NCBI GenBank assembly: GCA_046297395.1
Contig: JBKCNM010000030.1
Span: 1-5,155, forward strand
Length of the DNA: 5,155 nt
From: JBEICQ01 sp046297395
GTDB taxonomy: Bacteria > Bacteroidota > Bacteroidia > UBA4408
Reading direction: 5' to 3'
In this document: positions 1-5,151 of the stretch, piece by piece
How the letters are laid out: every line of letters starts with the position of its first letter
How positions within the stretch are numbered: position 1 is the first letter of the stretch
Notes under the pieces: generated by a model
What the model was told of the DNA's origin: nothing
Database searches by the model: none
The model's input: only the letters and a program-made list of their open reading frames with translations
Translations under genes and position numbers: made by a program

Positions 1-290
1 TATGCTGCAGAGCAGTGTTAGCAGGAAAAAAAACTTCTTCATAAACCCATGTGCTAAGGTACTAAACAATTGCATGTATCAAGTATTGCAGCGGGATGAT
101 GCATCGGATAAACCGGGATTTAGGATTTTTTTATTTGCAAAGAGAGGAGTGTGTGGTGAAGCTAAGTGCCGCTTGTGAAGAAGAATTCGTAAAAAAAATT
201 CACTTTGTTAGTTCTTTTCCAGCGATGGGTCATACTAAAAGCACAGATGAAATGGATTCACTATAAAGTGTACAGAGGAACAACTACCTG
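1..290. other. Left-edge non-coding stretch, no supported gene
   Basis: No convincing gene is seen. A plus-strand frame is open from base 2 to a TGA at 176-178 (58 codons from an ATG at the edge). Its translation is rich in Lys, Arg and Cys, has no recognisable motif, and could be chance or the tail of something outside the window. A small hairpin CACT/AGTG with an ATAA loop lies at 259-270. The leftward ATPase gene transcript would run into this area after the repeat at 296-452. Confidence 0.4.
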
Positions 291-295
291 ATGAA

Positions 296-452
296 CTTGC
301 GCCCTTTGCGTGATTTTACTTTGCGACCTTTGGGTGAAAATCTTTGCGACCTTTGTGTGAAATTACTTTGCGCCCTTTGCGTGAAATCCCTTGTTGTCGC
401 TAATTTTTTTCACGCAGAGACCGCAGAGGAGGTGCAGAGAAAGCAAAGGAGG
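296..452. repeat. Dispersed hairpin repeat, copy A, with four tandem left-arm units
   Basis: This copy has a left arm at 366-386, a 21-nt T-rich loop (387-407), a right arm at 408-428 and a GAGGAGG-type tail to 452. The arms are complementary at 17 of 21 positions, 19 of 21 if G-U pairs count, with an uninterrupted 9-bp core TGCGTGAAA (378-386) against 408-416. Unlike the other copies, the left arm is preceded by three more degenerate versions of itself, giving units starting at 296, 319, 342 and 366. It lies downstream of the ATPase gene: left arm start to stop codon is 141 nt. A 69-codon frame through it is a by-product of the repeat, not a gene. Confidence 0.85.
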
Positions 453-506
453 TTCGATGGGGTGGGAATTGGCTCATGCGAAAAGCCGGCAACCGCGTAG
501 GAATCT

Positions 507-1694
507 TTAGTACAGAAATCCAAAAAGCCAAAGAGGAATATTGTTTTGAAACCCCACCTCAATATCGTCATGCACAACAAATGCATTTTTTTCCCGGACA
601 ATTTGCTTCCTCGATTTGTTTTTCCCACCAATTTCGAACAGAAATTTATTATCAACCAAAACATCCCCTTTTTCAGGCAATGACAAACTATGATTGTGCG
701 CCAGATTTTGCATAAAAAAGGTTTCCCGCAGCGTTCCTTTTTCCACATGTTCCCTGCTGATGGCAAACATAAGATTGGTGTTATTCATCCATATTTTATC
801 CGGCTTATTTAACTGACTGATGCTTCTTGATTTTTTATAAATCATGCGAATCAATTCAGCTCTGTGGAGCAATTGCAGGGCTCGAACCAGTGCATTTCTG
901 TTCAGTTGAATGGCGTCGCTAATTTTTTGAATATTAGGAATAAATGGAACATTGGAAGAAATGATGAACAGCAGACGCTTTAATTTTGCAATCGTTTGAA
1001 AATCCAAATTTTCAATAGTCAGCATATCAATTTCTACGATGAGATTGATGGTATTCCGGAGCTTTTGATGGTATTCTTCCTCGTTGTTTTCATAGTAGGG
1101 ATAATTACCAATTTTGATATACTTGGAAAAATATTTCAATGGAGAGATTTGTTTTACAATATCCATGCTAATTGCCTGATGGTTTTTGAGAATCTCTGAA
1201 AGCGTTACAGCAGGTAATTGAATTTTTTCATACATCATGAGATATTCTCTGAAAGACATTTCAGCCAAATGATAGCTGATGGCTCTTCTGCTCAAATCGG
1301 ATTCACCTTTGTAAATATCGAGTATAGATGATGAGGTGAACACAATTTTTAGTCCGGCAAAATCATCATATATCAATTTCAGTTCACGGGACCAGTTGGG
1401 GTATTTATGAACCTCATCAATCATCATAATTTTACCTCCGGTTTTATAAAACTTTTCTGCTAGACCATAGAGGCTGTTTTCAGAGAAAAACAAATCATCT
1501 AAAGCAATGTAAAGCACTTCCTCAGGATGGTGTTTTGCAGCCAGTTGAAGCAAGAGCGTGGTTTTACCGGTTCCTCGTGCTCCCTTGATGGCGATTAATC
1601 GGTTGGCCGTGTTGATTTCATCGTATAGGTAGCGTTTACACACGAGAGAGACCCCCTGTATTTTCCGGGCAGATTTATCCAGCAATTTTTCCAT
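507..1694 (-). CDS. AAA_14/DUF4143-type P-loop ATPase
   Basis: This is a 395-residue cytoplasmic ATPase of the family with an N-terminal AAA_14 domain and a C-terminal DUF4143 domain. Visible motifs are Walker A GARGTGKTT (38-46), Walker B KIMMIDEVHKYP (88-99, with Asp93 and Glu94), a sensor-1-like FTSSS (119-123) and paired arginines at 136-137. Residues about 253-290 look like a winged helix-turn-helix. The C-terminus carries FEIGGKNK (353-360), the family's conserved E-x-G-G-K motif, which resembles a PD-(D/E)xK nuclease core. The protein ends in IPLWLFGFLY, as is usual for intact members, so it appears full length. The ATG at 1694 fits because Walker A then lies about 38 residues in. The gene stands alone, with an unusual palindromic promoter region. 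The cellular role of this family is not firmly established; a DNA-related or defence/addiction role is inference only. Confidence 0.9.
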   Translation of the reverse strand: MEKLLDKSARKIQGVSLVCKRYLYDEINTANRLIAIKGARGTGKTTLLLQLAAKHHPEEVLYIALDDLFFSENSLYGLAEKFYKTGGKIMMIDEVHKYPNWSRELKLIYDDFAGLKIVFTSSSILDIYKGESDLSRRAISYHLAEMSFREYLMMYEKIQLPAVTLSEILKNHQAISMDIVKQISPLKYFSKYIKIGNYPYYENNEEEYHQKLRNTINLIVEIDMLTIENLDFQTIAKLKRLLFIISSNVPFIPNIQKISDAIQLNRNALVRALQLLHRAELIRMIYKKSRSISQLNKPDKIWMNNTNLMFAISREHVEKGTLRETFFMQNLAHNHSLSLPEKGDVLVDNKFLFEIGGKNKSRKQIVREKNAFVVHDDIEVGFQNNIPLWLFGFLY

Positions 1695-1744
1695 TTGCTA
1701 TTTTTAAAAGCAAATTTATTTATTTTTTGCTTTTTTAAAAAGCA
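1694..1744. promoter_or_regulatory. Twin AT-rich palindromes over ATPase promoter and start codon
   Basis: Site 1 (1694-1714) has arms TTTGCT and AGCAAA around a TTTTTAAA-like centre, and its edge touches the ATG. Site 2 (1728-1744) is TGCTTTTTTAAAAAGCA, whose 8-bp arms are perfectly complementary about a single central base. The sites share the TGCT-N9-AGCA pattern and their centres (1704 and 1736) are 32 bp apart, about three helical turns. Site 2 covers the expected -33 position and site 1 the -7 element and leader, the arrangement expected for a dimeric repressor. The two sites can also pair with each other as one larger hairpin. Autoregulation by the winged-helix region of the ATPase is possible but is inference. 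Confidence 0.55.
1711..1718 (-). promoter_or_regulatory. Putative Bacteroidota -7 promoter element of the ATPase gene
   Basis: Read on the minus strand this is TAAATTTG, an exact match to TAnnTTTG, 16 nt upstream of the ATG at 1694. At the expected -33 distance (1738-1741) there is TTTT rather than TTTG, so the match is incomplete. The element is embedded between two palindromes, which suggests a repressible promoter with a very short leader. Confidence 0.45.
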
Positions 1745-1845
1745 TTTTACGCATTCCCATCTTTTTTAGCAACCTTTTTCATGCGGATACATTAAGGCGT
1801 ATAGAAAGTTTGAACATAGGGGTAAAAGGAATCTCTCCTTCCTTT

Positions 1846-1932
1846 TTTCACGCAGAGAACACAGAGGAGGCGCAAAGAAAGTAGAGGAGGAAATGGAGTG
1901 AGTGGTTCTAAGAGATGAATGAGGTGAATTGT
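1846..1932. repeat. Dispersed repeat, copy B (right arm, tail and spacer only)
   Basis: This part-copy has the right arm (TTTCACGCAGAGAACACAG, from 1846) and the tail with two GAGGAGG-type blocks ending at 1890, but no matching left arm before it. The next 42 bases (1891-1932) match the bases following copy E at about 29 of 42 positions without gaps, so the repeat unit extends beyond the GAGGAGG tail. It runs straight into the left arm of copy C at 1933, giving a tandem B-C arrangement. Confidence 0.7.
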
Positions 1933-2000
1933 CTTTGCGCCCTTTGCGTGAAATCCCTTGTTAGCGCATATTTTTTTTCACGCAGAGAACGCAGAGGAGG
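1933..2000. repeat. Dispersed hairpin repeat, copy C
   Basis: The left arm is 1933-1953, the loop 1954-1975 (22 nt, ending in a run of T) and the right arm 1976-1996, followed by GAGG to 2000. The 9-bp core TGCGTGAAA/TTTCACGCA is perfect. The copy lies downstream of the delta-60 protein gene: the left arm starts 141 nt from the stop codon and the tail ends 73 nt from it. In the leftward transcript the loop is A-rich and no U-run follows the stem, so this is not a standard intrinsic terminator. Confidence 0.8.
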
Positions 2001-2073
2001 AATGATAGGTTTATAAGTTCCACCTGCTTCAGTAAGGGGGGAAAGCACTACTTAAGCGCAACATACTACCCCG

Positions 2074-3630
2074 TTATTTTATAATTAAACGACTGAAACT
2101 ATTGTTGCCAGAGCGGACGCGAAGCATATAAGTTCCTGCAGGCAAATCAACAGGAACCGGGAGTTCAAAAAAGTTTCCGGCGCACTCAATGTTTGCACCC
2201 GATACAAGCTGGCCCATTGAATTGAAAAGATTGCAAACTACTGCTCCCTTAACAGGAATAGAGGAGAGTATGCGGAGGGAGGATCCTAAAATGGGTACGG
2301 GATAGACAATCATATTATTTATGTCTTCTGTTGCATTTGATCCAACAACTATATCGTTGTTCAAGCGAACAAAAACCATTTCGTTATTTCCCAGTGAGGC
2401 AAAGCCGGCGACAACTATCTTACCATCTGCCTGCAATAAAACTGCATTGGCTTCATCGAAGCTTGGGCCAATGGAAATGATTGCGTACCCTGTTCCTGCG
2501 AATGACAGGTCAAGGGCGCCATCAGGGAGATACCTGGTGACCAGGAAATCGCGGTTGTTGAAAGTGCCAAGGCCGGATGTGCCCACGCAGATGATCTTGC
2601 CGTCAGGTTGTATTTTAATTCCTAAAGCGGCATCAATGGGGTTGTAATTGGCTGAAACAGTACCGTTCATTCCGAAAGTTGAGAGAGCGACCCCGGTGGT
2701 ATCAAATCCGGCGATTCCCAAATCATAGCCGCCAGAATTGCTTATTCGTCCGGCGAGGTAGATGGCACTACCACTCACGGCCATATCAAAAGCGGTATTA
2801 ATTTGAGATCCCGTATAAACCCCATTAACAGCAAATGTCGAGTCCAACTCCCCGTTTGGCTTAAATGCAGTCATAAAGACATAATCACTGTTGTTTACAT
2901 AGGAACTACCTGCTGCGATAATTTTTCCTGAAGGTAGGACCTCCATACACTTAAATGTTTCAGCCGAGGTGGTTGACACTTGTATCGTCGTGTAGCCTGC
3001 AATGCCGAAAGAGCTGTCGACAGAACCATCGGGCAACAGACGCATTACAACGGCTCTTTTGTATGCCGTACCGGGAGCAGCAGAGGTTCCTGCCAACAAA
3101 AAGTTGCCATTGGACAATAACACAATCTCGTAAGCATAATCTTCGCCCGTACCTATGGGAATCATTTGAATGCCATCACCACCCCCAAAAGTGTTATCTG
3201 GCGTACCATCTGCGTTAATACGAACAACAATAAACTCCGTATTGCTGGCGGTTACGGAATACCCACCGCACGCAACTATCTTACCATCGGGCTGAATAAG
3301 TACATCATAACCAAATACTGAACCTGCGGAGGAAGCAAGATTAAAAATCCCATTATTTGCAAATCCATTATCCAAACCGCCATCAGTATTGAGTCTGCCA
3401 ATAACAAGATCGGATGTGAACCCAGTGGTTGAGGTAATCCGCGACACACCAGTAAAAACTATTTTCTGATCAGGCTGAAGGGCAATTGCATTAACCACAT
3501 CATGTAATGTCCCCGGACCCAAGATTGCGATTCCATCAAAATTGAAAGTGCTGTCGGGAGATCCTGACTGCGCAAACGCATTGAGATTTAGGTTCACTAA
3601 TAAACAGCATGCGGCAATAATATTTTTCAT
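2074..3630 (-). CDS. Secreted delta-60 repeat protein with type IX sorting domain
   Basis: This is a 518-residue exported protein. Residues 1-20 form a signal peptide (Lys2, hydrophobic core, cleavage likely after AFA at 18-20). Seven delta-60 repeats follow, marked by LDSTFxxxG-like blocks starting near residues 25, 86, 144, 204, 262, 315 and 373. Each is followed by a QPDGKIVxxG-like strand (best at 52, 113, 341 and 400; weaker near 172, 232 and 286). Seven repeats of 53-61 residues suggest a seven-bladed beta-propeller, which is inference. Residues about 438-518 form a type A type IX sorting domain: YPVP (443-446, a variant of the usual YPNP), an LFNSMGQLV strand and the ending LPAGTYMLRVRSGN...LIIK. 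The protein should cross the outer membrane and be surface-anchored or released. Its ligand cannot be told. It is monocistronic with a good promoter and looks intact. Confidence 0.92.
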   Translation of the reverse strand: MKNIIAACCLLVNLNLNAFAQSGSPDSTFNFDGIAILGPGTLHDVVNAIALQPDQKIVFTGVSRITSTTGFTSDLVIGRLNTDGGLDNGFANNGIFNLASSAGSVFGYDVLIQPDGKIVACGGYSVTASNTEFIVVRINADGTPDNTFGGGDGIQMIPIGTGEDYAYEIVLLSNGNFLLAGTSAAPGTAYKRAVVMRLLPDGSVDSSFGIAGYTTIQVSTTSAETFKCMEVLPSGKIIAAGSSYVNNSDYVFMTAFKPNGELDSTFAVNGVYTGSQINTAFDMAVSGSAIYLAGRISNSGGYDLGIAGFDTTGVALSTFGMNGTVSANYNPIDAALGIKIQPDGKIICVGTSGLGTFNNRDFLVTRYLPDGALDLSFAGTGYAIISIGPSFDEANAVLLQADGKIVVAGFASLGNNEMVFVRLNNDIVVGSNATEDINNMIVYPVPILGSSLRILSSIPVKGAVVCNLFNSMGQLVSGANIECAGNFFELPVPVDLPAGTYMLRVRSGNNSFSRLIIK

Positions 3631-3647
3631 TGGAATACTTCTAGAAC

Positions 3648-3663
3648 AACAAATATATTTGTT
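3648..3663. promoter_or_regulatory. Perfect 16-bp palindrome over the -7 element
   Basis: AACAAATATATTTGTT is a perfect palindrome and contains the whole -7 element. It could be an operator, but part of the symmetry follows from the promoter motif itself (TATATTTG reads nearly symmetrically), so the regulatory meaning is uncertain. Confidence 0.35.
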
Positions 3664-3680
3664 TTGAGAAGTAAGCCAAA
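3650..3680 (-). promoter_or_regulatory. Bacteroidota-type promoter of the delta-60 protein gene
   Basis: On the minus strand TTTG (3677-3680) is followed after exactly 19 bases by TATATTTG (3650-3657). This matches the TTTG and TAnnTTTG elements recognised by the Bacteroidota housekeeping sigma factor. The -7 element ends 19 nt before the ATG at 3630, giving a very short leader with no Shine-Dalgarno sequence. Confidence 0.7.
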
Positions 3681-3939
3681 TTTGAGTTGGAAATTTGATG
3701 CCACATTTTTAGGTGAACCATTCCATATTTCCCCAAAATTTTCTTTTACTAATACCTAAGTGATTTAATTAATGGTCAAAATGGACTTGAAAAAATATAA
3801 TCAAAAGCACCATCAGATTTTTCAGGAATCCCACCTGACCTTGAGTACAAAGACTCAATACTTCAGATGATTTGCAACATCAATTAGTAAAAGCTCTTAT
3901 AAGCCTTGCCCATATTTATTCGCAGGATTTATACAGTGG
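3681..3939. other. Non-coding gap with possible degraded coding remnants
   Basis: No intact gene is seen. Two plus-strand stretches read like protein but lie in different frames. Bases 3801-3887 encode a segment containing SDFSGIPPDLEYKDS and end at a TAG. Bases 3845-3958 encode a segment containing HQLVKALISLAHIYSQDLY and end in repeat copy D. They overlap and neither has a credible start, so a frameshifted gene remnant is possible but not shown. A 32-codon frame at 3772-3870 is probably chance. Confidence 0.25.
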
Positions 3940-4026
3940 CTTTACGCCCTTTGCGTGAAATACCTTGTTAGCGCTAATTTTTTTCACGCAGAGAACGCAG
4001 AGGAAGAGCAAAGAAAGTCGAGGAGG
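3940..4026. repeat. Dispersed hairpin repeat, copy D
   Basis: The left arm is 3940-3960 (CTTTACGCCC, one change from the other copies), the loop 3961-3981 and the right arm 3982-4002, with a tail of GAGCAAAGAAAG type ending in GAGGAGG at 4026. The loop contains the 10-bp palindrome TTAGCGCTAA (3968-3977), so the hairpin tip can fold on itself. The copy lies downstream of the toxin gene, with the left arm starting 141 nt from the stop codon. The frame from 3955 that encodes HAENAEE-like residues is a repeat by-product. Confidence 0.85.
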
Positions 4027-4080
4027 CGCAACTGCTTTTGGTCATTGAGCAAAGGCGCTGTTAGCAAGCGTACCTATTTA

Positions 4081-4380
4081 TCATATTATTTCTCGAGATT
4101 CAATATTTCTCGCGCCATGATGAATGGTCAGAATATCAATTCTCTTTGTGCCAATTATTTTGTAAATAATTCTATAATTCCCTTCTACCAATTCTCTAAC
4201 ATTAAAATCTCCCTTCTCCATTACTATTTTACCTATTCGTGGGTTTGTCTTTAATATGCTTGTTCGTGTCTTAATTTTTAACAATTCTAACTGAGCATAT
4301 TTTTTTGATCCTTTTGAAATGAAGTCATAAATATTTTTAAGGTCGTCAACCGCTATTTGTGTCCAATTTATTTGAACCAT
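4081..4380 (-). CDS. ParE/RelE-family toxin
   Basis: This 99-residue protein has the layout of the ParE/RelE toxin superfamily. It opens with an N-terminal strand and helix, INWTQIAVDDLKNIYDFI (4-21). Then come a second helix to about residue 44, P47 and G50 before the central strand, RELVEGNYRIIYKI (62-75) and the closing strand IDILTIHHGAR (81-91). The length is typical. RelE members cleave mRNA on the ribosome and ParE members poison DNA gyrase. The HHGAR ending and overall pattern fit the ParE-like branch better, but the target cannot be decided from sequence. The ATG at 4380 lies inside the antitoxin gene, with a 13-nt overlap, so the two are co-transcribed and probably translationally coupled. 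A purine-rich AAAAAGAGA lies shortly upstream. The operon looks more AT-rich than the delta-60 gene, consistent with horizontal transfer. Confidence 0.9.
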   Translation of the reverse strand: MVQINWTQIAVDDLKNIYDFISKGSKKYAQLELLKIKTRTSILKTNPRIGKIVMEKGDFNVRELVEGNYRIIYKIIGTKRIDILTIHHGARNIESREII

Positions 4381-4550
4381 TTCTCAATCTCTTTTTCCAA
4401 TTCCGCATCGGTAATTGTTTCTCCTTGCTTTGATTGCGTTTCCGATCTCTCAATTTTATCAAGCAATATTAATTTGTCTATCAACTCTTCTATTGAAAAC
4501 TCCTCAGGCAATTTTTCCAGAGTTAGAGTCAGTTGTTTCTTGGTTATCAT
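4368..4550 (-). CDS. Small antitoxin of a ParE/RelE-type module
   Basis: This 60-residue acidic protein is encoded just upstream of the toxin and overlaps it by 13 nt. The central segment LPEEFSIEELIDKLILLDKIE (14-34) predicts an amphipathic helix. The C-terminus (TITDAELEKEIEKWFK, 45-60) forms a second charged helix ending in a K-W-F pattern often seen in small Bacteroidota antitoxins paired with ParE-like toxins. It should bind and neutralise the toxin in the cytoplasm. No clear DNA-binding fold is visible; the N-terminal strand (KQLTLTLEKLP) could form part of a short dimerisation or operator-binding unit, which is inference. The ATG at 4550 is supported by the promoter 16 nt upstream. The call depends on gene position as well as sequence, since antitoxins of this size diverge quickly. 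Confidence 0.82.
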   Translation of the reverse strand: MITKKQLTLTLEKLPEEFSIEELIDKLILLDKIERSETQSKQGETITDAELEKEIEKWFK

Positions 4551-4565
4551 TTCGAGTTATTTATT

Positions 4566-4596
4566 CAAAGATACAGTTATCTCGTGCAACATCAAA
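4566..4596 (-). promoter_or_regulatory. Bacteroidota-type promoter of the toxin-antitoxin operon
   Basis: On the minus strand TTTG (4593-4596), 19 bases, then TATCTTTG (4566-4573) match the Bacteroidota promoter exactly, with the same 19-base spacer as the delta-60 gene promoter. The -7 element ends 15 nt before the antitoxin ATG. No obvious inverted repeat overlaps it. Confidence 0.7.
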
Positions 4597-4605
4597 GTAT
4601 GCCTG

Positions 4606-4677
4606 CTAACTGTTTTTTACATCCATCCGCTCCTGAAGTACCCTGATAAATTCCTCTTCTTGATTGTTCAATATTTG
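4606..4677 (-). pseudogene. Possible 3' remnant of a lost gene
   Basis: A minus-strand frame without a start ends in EEEFIRVLQERMDVKNS and a TAG at 4606-4608. This acidic, helix-like tail looks more like real protein than random translation. A second frame across the same bases, open back to about 4724, contains FLTNIEQSRRGIY and also looks coding-like, so at most one is genuine. With no start and an upstream stop at 4678-4680, it is at best a decayed gene end just upstream of the toxin-antitoxin promoter. Confidence 0.2.
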
Positions 4678-4750
4678 TTAGAAAACCATTGGTCAGAGTA
4701 GGTTCCGATAAAAATTGATGTATTTTTTACAATACAAGATTTGCCATAAA

Positions 4751-4961
4751 GTTACCCATTGGGGGTAACGAGGTAGACTGTACTTTGTACCGTTTCGTAT
4801 TATACAAATGAAGCCGCTATGTAGTATGCTGCACCTCTTGTTTCCCTTTTAATTGTTGCCTAAGGCAGGCGGGCCAGCAAGGGGTCAATCCCTGAGGCAA
4901 CGCACAGAGAGTCCGTAGGCTCGGACGAGGCTGGATATATAGTCCATTGTGGCACCCCCAC
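4751..4961. other. Cluster of potential stem-loops, possible structured RNA or mobile remnant
   Basis: No gene is seen, but complementary segments occur one after another. GTTACCC/GGGTAAC (4751-4757/4763-4769) is a perfect 7-bp stem. GAGGT/ACCTC (4770-4774/4833-4837) encloses a GTAC/GTAC hairpin (4780-4790). GTTGCCT/AGGCAAC (4855-4861/4895-4901) encloses AGGG/CCCT (4880-4883/4890-4893). GTCCG/CGGAC (4911-4915/4922-4926), TGGA/TCCA (4932-4935/4943-4946) and GTGG/CCAC (4949-4952/4958-4961) follow. The part from 4855 is more GC-rich than its surroundings. No U-run marks a terminator. It matches no RNA class I can name with confidence. Confidence 0.35.
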
Positions 4962-4964
4962 TAT

Positions 4965-5037
4965 CGAAGCGGAGGCGCAAAGAACGCTGAGGAGGCCATG
5001 GGTTGAATAGGTATGAGAGGTGATTGATGTGAATTTT
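4965..5037. repeat. Dispersed repeat, copy E (tail and spacer only)
   Basis: Bases 4965-4995 match the tail of copy B (1860-1890) at about 25 of 31 positions, including GGAGGCGCAAAGAA and a closing GAGGAGG. The following 42 bases match 1891-1932 at about 29 of 42 positions without gaps. The left arm, loop and right-arm core are absent; in their place lies the stem-loop cluster at 4751-4961. Orientation is the same as in the other copies. Confidence 0.6.
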
Positions 5038-5125
5038 TATGTAAGCACTTTACAGCGGAGTCGAGAAAACTGAACCCATCGTTCAATCAACTTAACTACC
5101 TGACAGTCTTTTTATTAAAAGAATT

Positions 5126-5151
5126 CGCCGGAGGGCAAAAAATTGCCGGCG
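5126..5151. repeat. Inverted repeat at the right edge
   Basis: CGCCGG (5126-5131) and CCGGCG (5146-5151) are perfectly complementary around a 14-nt A-rich loop that also contains a competing GGC/GCC pairing. It could be a terminator-like stem or part of a repeat cut by the window edge. Bases 5038-5125 hold no supported gene: all three minus-strand frames are closed by stops within about 25 codons. Confidence 0.35.

Noticed and set aside
296..390. Tandem units of copy A as a CRISPR array
   Set aside because: The units are contiguous, 23-25 bases long and degenerate, with no spacers between them and no cas genes nearby.
366..428. Hairpin repeats as ordinary intrinsic terminators
   Set aside because: In the leftward transcripts the loop is A-rich and no U-run follows the stem. 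A T-run exists only in the loop on the other strand, so the standard terminator form is absent.
451..457. GGTTCGA as the T-loop of a tRNA gene
   Set aside because: No acceptor, D-arm or anticodon stem can be built around it; it is the junction after the tail of copy A.
291..500. 69-codon plus-strand frame across copy A
   Set aside because: Its translation simply repeats the arm sequence (LRPL/LCDLCVK, then FHAETAEE). Frames like this arise wherever the repeat occurs; there is no independent coding signal.
3607..3628. Lipoprotein signal in the delta-60 protein (IAAC at residues 5-8)
   Set aside because: The cysteine is too close to the N-terminus, before the hydrophobic core; cleavage after AFA at residue 20 fits a standard signal peptide better.
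3955..4254. 99-codon plus-strand frame starting in copy D
   Set aside because: The start is repeat-derived (NFFHAENAEEEQRKS) and the rest is antisense to the well-supported toxin gene.
4886..4945. A functional group I intron
   Set aside because: The Q/R/S-like words are suggestive, but helix P7 cannot form from the R-like segment and P3 and P5 are not found; kept only as a weak possibility within the structured region.
4965..5052. Copy E as a fourth case of fixed spacing from a stop codon
   Set aside because: A TAA on the minus strand does lie at 5050-5052, at the matching distance from the tail, but its frame is closed by another stop about ten codons upstream, so there is no gene end there.
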